Under the pieces are notes generated by a model that was not told the DNA's origin, made no database searches, and worked only from the letters and a program-made list of their open reading frames with translations. Below, piece after piece: positions 57,606 through 64,000 of a stretch of DNA of 64,000 nucleotides (position 1 is its first letter; each line of letters opens with the position of its first letter). Location: assembly GCF_000419525.1 (NCBI RefSeq), contig NZ_ATTE01000001.1, positions 2,650,655 through 2,714,654 of the forward strand, in the 5' to 3' direction. The translations under genes were made by a program, and so were the position numbers. This stretch comes from Leucothrix mucor DSM 2157 (GTDB taxonomy: Bacteria; Pseudomonadota; Gammaproteobacteria; Thiotrichales; Thiotrichaceae).

Positions 57606-59309
57606 TTATACCAAAATCATTTCATTTTGACCTGCACCGGCAGGAATCATCGGATAAACATTTTCTTCAGGATTAGTTAGGAAATCCAGGAAGTATAAAC
57701 GCTGCTTATTTTCAATGGCTTCTTTCAGAGCACCTTCAACATCAGCCGGATCTTTGATCTGCAAGCCAACATGACCATAAGCCTCTGCCAACTTAACAAA
57801 GTCAGGTAATGACTCCATGTAAGACATTGAATAACGCTTCTGGTAGAAGAATTCCTGCCACTGACGAACCATTCCCAGATAACCATTATTCAAAGAAATA
57901 ATGTTCAGTGGTAACTGATACTGCAGGCAAGCTGCCAACTCTTGAATACACATCTGGATACTGCCGTCCCCGGTAATACAAGCAACTGTCGCATCCGGAT
58001 GAGCCAATTGCACACCCATCGCCGATGGCAAACCGAAGCCCATCGTTCCAAGACCACCAGAGTTTATCCAACGGTTAGGCTTATCAAAGCGGTAGTATTG
58101 TGCAGCCCACATTTGATGCTGACCAACATCCGAGCAAACATAAGCATCGCCGTGCGTCAGCTTCCAGAGCGTATCAATAACATACTGAGGCGTGATGAGC
58201 TCTTTACCTTGATCGTAGTGCAGACAGTCTGTCTTACGCCACTCATTGATCTGATCCCACCACAGTGCATTTGCTTCCTGATCAGGTTTCTCGTCGCGCT
58301 TTTTAAGCTCAACCAACAGATCAGTCAACACGCTTTTCACATCACCAACGATTGGGACATCAACTTTCACATTTTTAGAGATTGATGCCGGATCAATATC
58401 AACATGAATGATTTTTGCATTCGGGCAGAACTTCTCGATATTACCAGTTACCCGGTCATCGAAGCGTGAACCAATGGCAATAACCAAGTCGGTCTTATGC
58501 ATCGCCATATTGGCTTCGTAAGTACCGTGCATACCCAACATGCCAACAAACAGCGGATCGGACGCTGGGAACGCACCCAAGCCCATCAGTGTGTTGGTTA
58601 CAGGGTAATTAAGCATGCGAGCCAGCTCTGTCAGCTCCTCAGAGCCGCCAGAAAGGATTACACCACCACCAGTATAGAAAATCGGTGATTTAGCCTCTAG
58701 CAGTGCATCTACCGCGTGACGGATCTGTCGAGGGTTACCCTTAACGTTTGGATTGTATGAACGAATGCTAACCGTCTCAGGGTACTCAAATGCACATTTC
58801 TCAACACCGTCAGTGATGTCTTTTGGAATATCGATGAGTACAGGACCAGGACGGCCAGAGTTAGCAATGTAGAATGCTTTCTTGATCGTTGGCGCCAGAT
58901 CTTCAATCGACTTAACCAAGAAGTTGTGCTTCACGCAAGGACGTGTGATACCGATGATATCCACTTCCTGAAATGCATCATTACCAATCAGTGCACGAGG
59001 TACTTGACCCGTGAATACCACCAATGGAACGGAATCCATATAAGCGTCAGCAATACCGGTGACAGCGTTAGTTGCACCCGGACCAGACGTTACAATCGCC
59101 ACCCCAACTTTGTTAGTTGATTTGGCATAGCCTTCTGCAGCATGGATCGCTGCCTGCTCATGACGTACGAGGATATGATTAATGTCACCAGCGGCTTTAT
59201 CCAGTTCATCATACAAAAACAGAACTGCTCCACCTGGATAGCCAAAAATGGTATCTACGCCCTCTGCCTTGAGACTCTCAACGAAAATCTTGGCTCCGGA
59301 TAATTCCAC
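57606..59309 (-). CDS. ilvI: Acetolactate synthase large (catalytic) subunit
   Basis: This TPP- and FAD-dependent enzyme makes 2-acetolactate (valine, leucine) and 2-aceto-2-hydroxybutyrate (isoleucine). With a GTG start at 59309, directly after GGGAGAGAG, the protein has 567 residues (E. coli IlvI 574). The upstream-extended frame to 59393 is not homologous and is rejected. Motifs are VDTIFGYPGGAVL, catalytic Glu51 in RHEQAAIHAAEGYA, and the TPP motif GDGSIQMCIQELAACLQYQLPLNIISLNN. No branched-chain leader peptide is visible upstream. Confidence 0.96.
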   Translation of the reverse strand: MELSGAKIFVESLKAEGVDTIFGYPGGAVLFLYDELDKAAGDINHILVRHEQAAIHAAEGYAKSTNKVGVAIVTSGPGATNAVTGIADAYMDSVPLVVFTGQVPRALIGNDAFQEVDIIGITRPCVKHNFLVKSIEDLAPTIKKAFYIANSGRPGPVLIDIPKDITDGVEKCAFEYPETVSIRSYNPNVKGNPRQIRHAVDALLEAKSPIFYTGGGVILSGGSEELTELARMLNYPVTNTLMGLGAFPASDPLFVGMLGMHGTYEANMAMHKTDLVIAIGSRFDDRVTGNIEKFCPNAKIIHVDIDPASISKNVKVDVPIVGDVKSVLTDLLVELKKRDEKPDQEANALWWDQINEWRKTDCLHYDQGKELITPQYVIDTLWKLTHGDAYVCSDVGQHQMWAAQYYRFDKPNRWINSGGLGTMGFGLPSAMGVQLAHPDATVACITGDGSIQMCIQELAACLQYQLPLNIISLNNGYLGMVRQWQEFFYQKRYSMSYMESLPDFVKLAEAYGHVGLQIKDPADVEGALKEAIENKQRLYFLDFLTNPEENVYPMIPAGAGQNEMILV

Positions 59310-59461
59310 TTGCTCTCTCCCGATATAAATGCAAAGGATTGCGGCTAGGGTAGGATTAAAAATCTTGGATCTATGCCTGCAAAGGTCAAGCATAATAATA
59401 TGAATTTACTTTTAAATCATCCCCGCAATATGGATAGTTTAAAAGTTCATACTCAGAATAC

Positions 59462-59495
59462 AAAAAAGGCCCGCATTAAATAAATAATGCGAGCC
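59462..59495 (-). terminator. Intrinsic terminator downstream of tRNA-Met
   Basis: On the minus strand GGCTCGCATTA (59495-59485) pairs with TAATGCGGGCC (59478-59468), one wobble, followed by six T (59467-59462). It begins nine bases past the tRNA 3' end. Confidence 0.88.
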
Positions 59496-59503
59496 TTAGA
59501 ATG

Positions 59504-59580
59504 TGGTGGCTACACCGGGATTCGAACCTGGGACCCCATCATTATGAGTGATGTGCTCTAACCAACTGAGCTATGTAGCC
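59504..59580 (-). tRNA. tRNA-Met (CAT), elongator
   Basis: A 77-base cloverleaf with CCA encoded. The acceptor GGCTACA pairs with TGTAGCC. The anticodon loop CTCATAA carries CAT, and the T-arm contains GGTTCGAATCC. The sequence is close to E. coli elongator tRNA-Met, which has 1-72 pairing; initiators lack it. It lies 57 bases after ychF. Confidence 0.97.
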
Positions 59581-59637
59581 GTTCAAATAATCGAGGATGC
59601 GAAATATATAGATATCTCAAATCACTGTCAACTACAT

Positions 59638-60732
59638 TTATACATTAAATCTAAAATGAACCACATCACCTTCTTTCATGATGTATTCTTTGCCTTCAAG
59701 ACGCCATTTTCCAGCATCTTTCGCACCAGCTTCACCCTTACAAGCGATGAAGTCATCATAGCCAACCACCTCTGCGCGAATGAAGCCACGCTCGAAGTCT
59801 GTATGGATACGTCCGGCACCCTGTGGCGCTGTAGCACCCACAGCAACCGTCCAGGCACGAACTTCTTTAACACCAGCAGTAAAGAACGTCTGAAGGTTAA
59901 GCATGCTGTATCCAGCACGAATAACACGATTCAAACCAGGCTCTTCCAAGCCCAGATCAGCTAAGAACTCTTTCTGATCTTCTTCTTCCAACTGTGACAA
60001 CTCTTCCTCAATCGCCGCACAGACGACGACCAATTCAGCCCCCTCTTTATCCGCAAGCTCACGCAACGCATCAAGGTATGGGTTATTTTCAAAGCCATCA
60101 TCATCCACGTTAGCGATAAACAACAAAGGCTTAATCGTGATCAGGTGAATTTCTCTAAGTAGCTTGGATTCGTCATCGCTCAGCTCGAAACTTCTTGCTG
60201 GCAAACCTTCACCCAAATGCTCATATAGACGATCTAACAATTCTTTTTGAGCAACCGCATCCTTATTACCAGAACGGGTGTTCTTAGCCACACGAATCAA
60301 CGCACGCTCAACAGAATCCATATCTGCCAGCGCAAGCTCGGTATTGATTGTCTCAACATCTGATAACGGGTCAACTTTTCCACTTACATGGATAATGTCA
60401 TCGTTATCAAAACAACGCACAACATGCGCAATAGCATCGGTTTCACGGATATGCGACAGGAATTTATTTCCTAAACCTTCACCTTGAGAGGCGCCGGCAA
60501 CCAGGCCTGCAATATCTACAAACTCCATGGTCGTTGGAATGACGCGCTCTTTCGGCTTAACAATATCAGCTAACGCCTGCAGCCGTAAGTCCGGCACCGG
60601 CACGATGCCGACGTTTGGCTCGATCGTACAAAACGGATAATTTTCTGCCTGAATGCCTGCTTTTGTCAGCGCATTAAACAGAGTCGATTTACCGACGTTT
60701 GGCAAACCTACAATTCCACACTTAAAACCCAT
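59638..60732 (-). CDS. ychF: Redox-regulated ATPase YchF (Obg family)
   Basis: A universally conserved P-loop ATPase that binds ribosomes and affects oxidative stress response. The 364-residue protein (E. coli 363) has P-loop GLPNVGKST at residues 9-17, switch region [31 protein letters not shown], a coiled-coil insert and the C-terminal TGS domain ([41 protein letters not shown]). It follows pth by 14 bases. Confidence 0.97.
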   Translation of the reverse strand: MGFKCGIVGLPNVGKSTLFNALTKAGIQAENYPFCTIEPNVGIVPVPDLRLQALADIVKPKERVIPTTMEFVDIAGLVAGASQGEGLGNKFLSHIRETDAIAHVVRCFDNDDIIHVSGKVDPLSDVETINTELALADMDSVERALIRVAKNTRSGNKDAVAQKELLDRLYEHLGEGLPARSFELSDDESKLLREIHLITIKPLLFIANVDDDGFENNPYLDALRELADKEGAELVVVCAAIEEELSQLEEEDQKEFLADLGLEEPGLNRVIRAGYSMLNLQTFFTAGVKEVRAWTVAVGATAPQGAGRIHTDFERGFIRAEVVGYDDFIACKGEAGAKDAGKWRLEGKEYIMKEGDVVHFRFNV

Positions 60733-60746
60733 GATAGTTACCTTAA

Positions 60747-61325
60747 CTATTTACTGTGCAGCGTATTCATGACGATTTGCATGTCGCCCTGAACAATCCG
60801 CTCTATTTCATCGCAAGCCAAATCAATGCTGCGCATAATCTCAATTTCTTCATTCTGAGTCGGACGTGACAACACATAGTCGACCACTTTATTCCGATCC
60901 CCGGGATGACCTATGCCAATTCTTAGCCGCCAATAGTCCGCCCCAAGCTGCGCATGCAAATCACGCAAACCATTATGCCCACCATGGCCGCCGCCAAACT
61001 TCAGGCGCAATGCACCTGGCGCGATATCCAACTCATCGTGTGCAATTAAAACATCAGTAGGGGAAAACTTGAAGAAAGACATTAATTGCTTCGCAGACAA
61101 ACCACTGCGATTCATAAATGTCGTCGGCTTGAGCAGCCAAACCGGCATACCGGCAATATCGACTTTGCAGCATTCTCCCGAAAAGCGACTTTCTGTTTTG
61201 AAAGTCCCACCATAACGTCGGGCTAATTCGTCGACAAACCAAAACCCGGCATTGTGCCGGGTTTTGTCATACTTCATACCGGGGTTACCCAGACCAGTGA
61301 TCAGTTTAATGCCTGAACTAGTCAT
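60747..61325 (-). CDS. pth: Peptidyl-tRNA hydrolase
   Basis: Pth releases tRNA from peptidyl-tRNA that has dropped off ribosomes. The 192-residue protein (E. coli 194) has [22 protein letters not shown] with catalytic His24, [38 protein letters not shown] and [15 protein letters not shown] 61325 is preferred to the preceding TTG. It lies between rplY and ychF, as in many gammaproteobacteria. Confidence 0.97.
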   Translation of the reverse strand: MTSSGIKLITGLGNPGMKYDKTRHNAGFWFVDELARRYGGTFKTESRFSGECCKVDIAGMPVWLLKPTTFMNRSGLSAKQLMSFFKFSPTDVLIAHDELDIAPGALRLKFGGGHGGHNGLRDLHAQLGADYWRLRIGIGHPGDRNKVVDYVLSRPTQNEEIEIMRSIDLACDEIERIVQGDMQIVMNTLHSK

Positions 61326-61346
61326 CAATAAGCACCCTGTAATTTT

Positions 61347-61919
61347 TTAGTGAATTGTAGCAATGGCCAAATCGTGATCTTCGCCGTGTGCCAACTGAAC
61401 AGACTCAACGCCTTCTGGCAGCTTCAGATCAGAAATATGCAGAGACTCACCTTTCTTCAGATCAACCAAGTCAGCTTCAACGAATTCAGGGATGTCTTTT
61501 GGCAAGCAGATTACTTCCAAGTCCATCATTGCACGGAATACAGTACCACCTTCCGTCTTAACACCGTATGCATTCTCTTCATTAGAGAAGTGCAACTGAA
61601 CAACAACTTTGATCTTCTCATCAGCGTTAACGCGCTGTAAGTCAGCATGCAGAATAACCGGGCGTGCTGGGTGACGTTGCAGGTCACGCAGAACAACTGT
61701 CTCTGGCTTGCCATCAACATTCAAAGTGATCAGTGAAGAATAGAACAGCTCTTCCTGAAGGTGACGAACCAACTGGTTCTCTTTCAGGTTTAGGGATACT
61801 GGCTCACCAGATCCACCGTACAAAATCGCAGGGATTTTGCCAGTGCGACGTAGGCGGCGGCTCGCACCTTTGCCTTCATCCGTACGCACTTCTGCTTCCA
61901 AAGTATATGTATTAGCCAT
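61347..61919 (-). CDS. rplY: 50S ribosomal protein L25/general stress protein Ctc
   Basis: A 190-residue two-domain L25 (CTC type). The N-terminal domain binds 5S rRNA (EVRTDEGKGASRRLRRTGKIPAILYGG). The C-terminal TL5-like beta domain (PEFVEADLVDLKKGESLHISDLKLPEGV) is absent from the 94-residue E. coli protein. It lies between prs and pth. Confidence 0.95.
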   Translation of the reverse strand: MANTYTLEAEVRTDEGKGASRRLRRTGKIPAILYGGSGEPVSLNLKENQLVRHLQEELFYSSLITLNVDGKPETVVLRDLQRHPARPVILHADLQRVNADEKIKVVVQLHFSNEENAYGVKTEGGTVFRAMMDLEVICLPKDIPEFVEADLVDLKKGESLHISDLKLPEGVESVQLAHGEDHDLAIATIH

Positions 61920-61966
61920 GAGTTACTCCAAGTAACAAAATCGACCCTTAATTGGGTCTAGATAGT

Positions 61967-62001
61967 AAAAGCGGCTGGATTCGCGACCAAATTCCAACCG
62001 C
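61967..62001 (-). terminator. Hairpin between prs and rplY
   Basis: On the minus strand GCGGTTGGA (62001-61993) pairs with TCCAGCCGC (61979-61971), one wobble, followed by four T. It may be a partial terminator that leaves rplY expression lower or separately promoted. Confidence 0.5.
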
Positions 62002-62010
62002 CCGATAAAA

Positions 62011-62973
62011 TTATTCTTGCTCGCCGAACAAATCACTGACCGACTGGTCAAGATTGATATGCTGCATGGTATCAGCCAGTACTTTCGCAACTGAAAGCTG
62101 TCTGATTTTGCTGCATTGCTGAGCTTCTGCTGACAAAGGAATTGAGTTAGTTACAACCACCTCATCCAGCATAGAACCATTGATGTTTTTCACCGCAGGA
62201 CCAGAGAACACAGCGTGTGTTGCATAAGCAACCACTTTAGCAGCGCCCTTCTCTTTCAGAGCAGCAGCTGCGTGACACAATGTGCCTGCAGTATCTGCAA
62301 GATCATCAATCAGTACGCAAGTCTTACCCTTTACGTCACCAATGATATTCATCACGGCAGAAACGTTAGGCTCAGGACGACGCTTATCAATGATTGCCAG
62401 ATCCACATCCCCCACAGACTTTGACAAAGCACGAGCACGAACTACACCACCAACATCCGGTGAAACCACCATCAGGTTGTCGTAGTTCTTGCTCAGGATA
62501 TCTTCGCGCAGCACACCAGAAGCATAGATATTATCTACTGGTAGGTCGAAGAAGCCTTGAATCTGATCAGAGTGAAGATCAATGGTTAGTACGCGATCGA
62601 CATGGCTGGTAGCCAGCATGTCTGCCACTAACTTAGCGGAGATCGGTACGCGACGTGAACGCACTCGGCGATCTTGTCTGGCGTAACCGTAGTATGGGAT
62701 TACTGCTGTGATACGACCTGCTGATGCACGATATAAAGCGTCAACAATAATTAACAGCTCCATTAGGTGATCGTTGGTAGGTGCGCATGTAGGCTGGATC
62801 ACGAATACATCTTGACCGCGGACATTCTCGAGGATTTCGGCATGAACTTCGCCGTCGCTGAATTGGCCTAATAACATTCGGCCTAGAGGTACGCCAACAC
62901 AATCTGAAACTTCTTGTGCCAACTGGGGATTCGCGTTACCTGCGAAAATCATCATCCTGTTAATCTCGGACAT
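62011..62973 (-). CDS. prs: Ribose-phosphate pyrophosphokinase
   Basis: Prs makes PRPP from ribose-5-phosphate and ATP, for purine, pyrimidine, histidine, tryptophan and NAD synthesis. ATG 62973 follows AGGAAGAG and gives 320 residues (E. coli 315); an extended frame to 62997 is less likely. Motifs are [52 protein letters not shown] and the PRPP loop [13 protein letters not shown]. Confidence 0.97.
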   Translation of the reverse strand: MSEINRMMIFAGNANPQLAQEVSDCVGVPLGRMLLGQFSDGEVHAEILENVRGQDVFVIQPTCAPTNDHLMELLIIVDALYRASAGRITAVIPYYGYARQDRRVRSRRVPISAKLVADMLATSHVDRVLTIDLHSDQIQGFFDLPVDNIYASGVLREDILSKNYDNLMVVSPDVGGVVRARALSKSVGDVDLAIIDKRRPEPNVSAVMNIIGDVKGKTCVLIDDLADTAGTLCHAAAALKEKGAAKVVAYATHAVFSGPAVKNINGSMLDEVVVTNSIPLSAEAQQCSKIRQLSVAKVLADTMQHINLDQSVSDLFGEQE

Positions 62974-62995
62974 GATTAGTCTCTTCCTAAATGAC

Positions 62996-63021
62996 AAAAA
63001 GTCTGCATATAGCAGACTTTT
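62996..63021 (-). terminator. Terminator-like hairpin between tRNA-Gln and prs
   Basis: AAAAGTCTGC (minus, 63021-63012) pairs perfectly with GCAGACTTTT (63006-62997) around a five-base loop, with T-run on the minus strand. It lies 13 bases past the tRNA and 23 bases before the prs ATG, so prs needs read-through or its own promoter. Confidence 0.75.
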
Positions 63022-63033
63022 AATCGGAATTAA

Positions 63034-63108
63034 TGGCTGGGTCGGTAGGGTTCGAACCTACGAATGCCGAGATCAAAACCCGGTGCCTTACCACTTGGCG
63101 ACGACCCA
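63034..63108 (-). tRNA. tRNA-Gln (TTG)
   Basis: A 75-base cloverleaf with encoded CCA. The acceptor TGGGTCG pairs with CGACCCA. The anticodon loop is TTTTGAT with anticodon TTG, and the T-arm holds GGTTCGAACCC. It resembles E. coli tRNA-Gln, with T at position 1. It lies between ispE and prs, a common gammaproteobacterial arrangement. Confidence 0.97.
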
Positions 63109-63122
63109 TCAGATAAAACTAT

Positions 63123-63971
63123 TTAACTTTTACTGTACTGATTAATTGCCTCAAACACTGGAGAAGTATTTACTGCTTTAGCAACAAAACCTTTCCATTT
63201 ACTTGGCATATCTTTCAATACTTTTTCAGCTTCCTCAAAAGAATCAAAACCTGCAAAAATACAACTACCGGTTCCAGTCATTCTAGCTGTCGAAAATTGG
63301 TTTAACCAACTTAACGACAAATCCACTTCAGGATGCTGTTCTCTGACGATAACTTCGAAGATGTTTTCGATGTCTGTGTCAGTGAAGTCGCGCATTTTAA
63401 GGATGCTCTTGTTTCTTGTCAACACTTCTGATGAAAAAAGTTTTGCTGTTGATACAAAAACTCCGGGATGCAACACCAAAAACCAAATTTCGGGTAAGTC
63501 CATTGGCGTTAACTGCTCACCAATACCCTCTGCCCATGCGCTATGACCTGCTACGAACACCGGAACATCAGCGCCTAATGTAACGGCTATACCTAAAAGC
63601 TCGTCTGTAGAGAGATGACATTCCCACAAGGCATTTAATCCAAGTAAGGTTGTCGCCGCATCGGAACTACCTCCCCCAATCCCGCCACCAACTGGCAACC
63701 GCTTAACAACACCGACATCTGCACCATAGGTGGTGCCAGTATAATTTTTAAGGGCCTGAGCAGCCTTCACAATCAAATCATCGGAGGGCTCAACCTCTGC
63801 CAAGCCCTCCGTACGCCGAATTACACCATCATCACGACGTAATAACGTCACCTCATCCGAATAATCCAGCAATTGAAAAATCGTTTGCAGATTATGATAA
63901 CCATCATCACGCACACCTGTAATGTGCAGAAACAAGTTTAACTTAGCGGGTGCCGGTAACGTCCAAATCAT
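63123..63971 (-). CDS. ispE: 4-diphosphocytidyl-2-C-methyl-D-erythritol kinase
   Basis: IspE phosphorylates CDP-methylerythritol in the MEP isoprenoid pathway. The 282-residue GHMP-family kinase (E. coli 283) has PAPAKLNLFLHITGVRDDGYH with Lys10, the ATP loop LPVGGGIGGGSSDAA at 92-106 and LGADVPVFV with the catalytic Asp. The C-terminal GTGSCIFAGF motif is intact. It precedes tRNA-Gln by 14 bases. Confidence 0.96.
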   Translation of the reverse strand: MIWTLPAPAKLNLFLHITGVRDDGYHNLQTIFQLLDYSDEVTLLRRDDGVIRRTEGLAEVEPSDDLIVKAAQALKNYTGTTYGADVGVVKRLPVGGGIGGGSSDAATTLLGLNALWECHLSTDELLGIAVTLGADVPVFVAGHSAWAEGIGEQLTPMDLPEIWFLVLHPGVFVSTAKLFSSEVLTRNKSILKMRDFTDTDIENIFEVIVREQHPEVDLSLSWLNQFSTARMTGTGSCIFAGFDSFEEAEKVLKDMPSKWKGFVAKAVNTSPVFEAINQYSKS

Positions 63972-63973
63972 AC

Positions 63974-64000
63974 TTAACGAATTTTCCAGTTTCTGGGTAA
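63974..64000 (-). CDS. Possible 3' end of a gene upstream of ispE
   Basis: Eight codons and a TAA stop (63976-63974) on the minus strand, ending three bases before the ispE start. In many gammaproteobacteria lolB precedes ispE, which would fit, but eight codons cannot identify a gene. Confidence 0.2.
   Translation of the reverse strand, partial: LPRNWKIR

Noticed and set aside
59310-59393. Upstream extension of ilvI, and a possible branched-chain leader peptide
   Set aside because: The extension is not homologous to IlvI and the GTG at 59309 has a strong ribosome-binding site. No run of Leu, Ile or Val codons with a terminator is present.

Overview
This window looks like a chromosomal stretch of a gammaproteobacterium. 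The evidence is a PlsB acyltransferase, an AroFGH-type DAHP synthase, FadB/FadA and FadH beta-oxidation enzymes, a LolC/E-LolD lipoprotein sorter, and the order ispE, tRNA-Gln, prs, rplY, pth, ychF. The genes look vertically inherited in style. I saw no insertion sequence, phage, integrase or CRISPR array. A Thiotrichales-type marine relative would fit, but that is a guess from gene order and moderate GC content.

Layout. 1-5427 (minus strand): two EamA/DMT permeases (one cut by the window edge), a GNAT acetyltransferase, an acetylpolyamine amidohydrolase and plsB. 5428-8313: an aromatic-rich leader peptide with an attenuator in front of the DAHP synthase gene, then asd. 8347-12120: a flavin reductase-like protein, a TIGR01777 epimerase, a beta-carbonic anhydrase, a DUF2889 protein and a secreted chalcone-isomerase-fold protein. 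12158-21594: a fatty-acid degradation block (fadA, fadB, SCP2, acyl-CoA dehydrogenase, fadH, dienoyl-CoA isomerase-like crotonase) ending in a divergent TetR regulator with a palindromic operator candidate. 21518-30510: AraC regulator, LprI-like protein, 1-Cys peroxiredoxin, MATE transporter, cysE, a DUF4360 exported protein, a REC-GGDEF diguanylate cyclase, msrA, a histidine-rich exported peptide and an NfsA-type nitroreductase. 30604-35469: a TRAP transporter with unusually large membrane subunits. 35677-41908: comEC, DUF2062, lolD and two LolC/E permeases. 41977-43278: two small conserved proteins.

43495-57024 is an exopolysaccharide locus of the Wzx/Wzy type. It has a methyltransferase, an Alg14/Alg13-like split glycosyltransferase, flippase, polymerase, hexapeptide acyltransferase, two GT2 glycosyltransferases, a WcaJ-type initiating transferase, an OafA-type acyltransferase and a Wzc-type tyrosine kinase. 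It ends with two poorly known proteins: a membrane protein with an HPD-containing J-domain-like segment, and a small protein with an HExxH motif. No Wza exporter or Wzb phosphatase is visible here. 57109-64000 (minus strand) holds housekeeping genes: ispE, tRNA-Gln, prs, rplY, pth, ychF, tRNA-Met, ilvI and ilvH, separated by several hairpins.

The strongest regulatory signal is the leader at 5641-5828: a 34-codon peptide ending in a Tyr/Trp/Phe-rich run, three mutually exclusive RNA pairings, and a terminator directly before the DAHP synthase gene. The strongest protein-level oddities are the roughly 320-residue soluble extension on the TRAP large permease and the J-domain/HExxH pair at the end of the exopolysaccharide locus.
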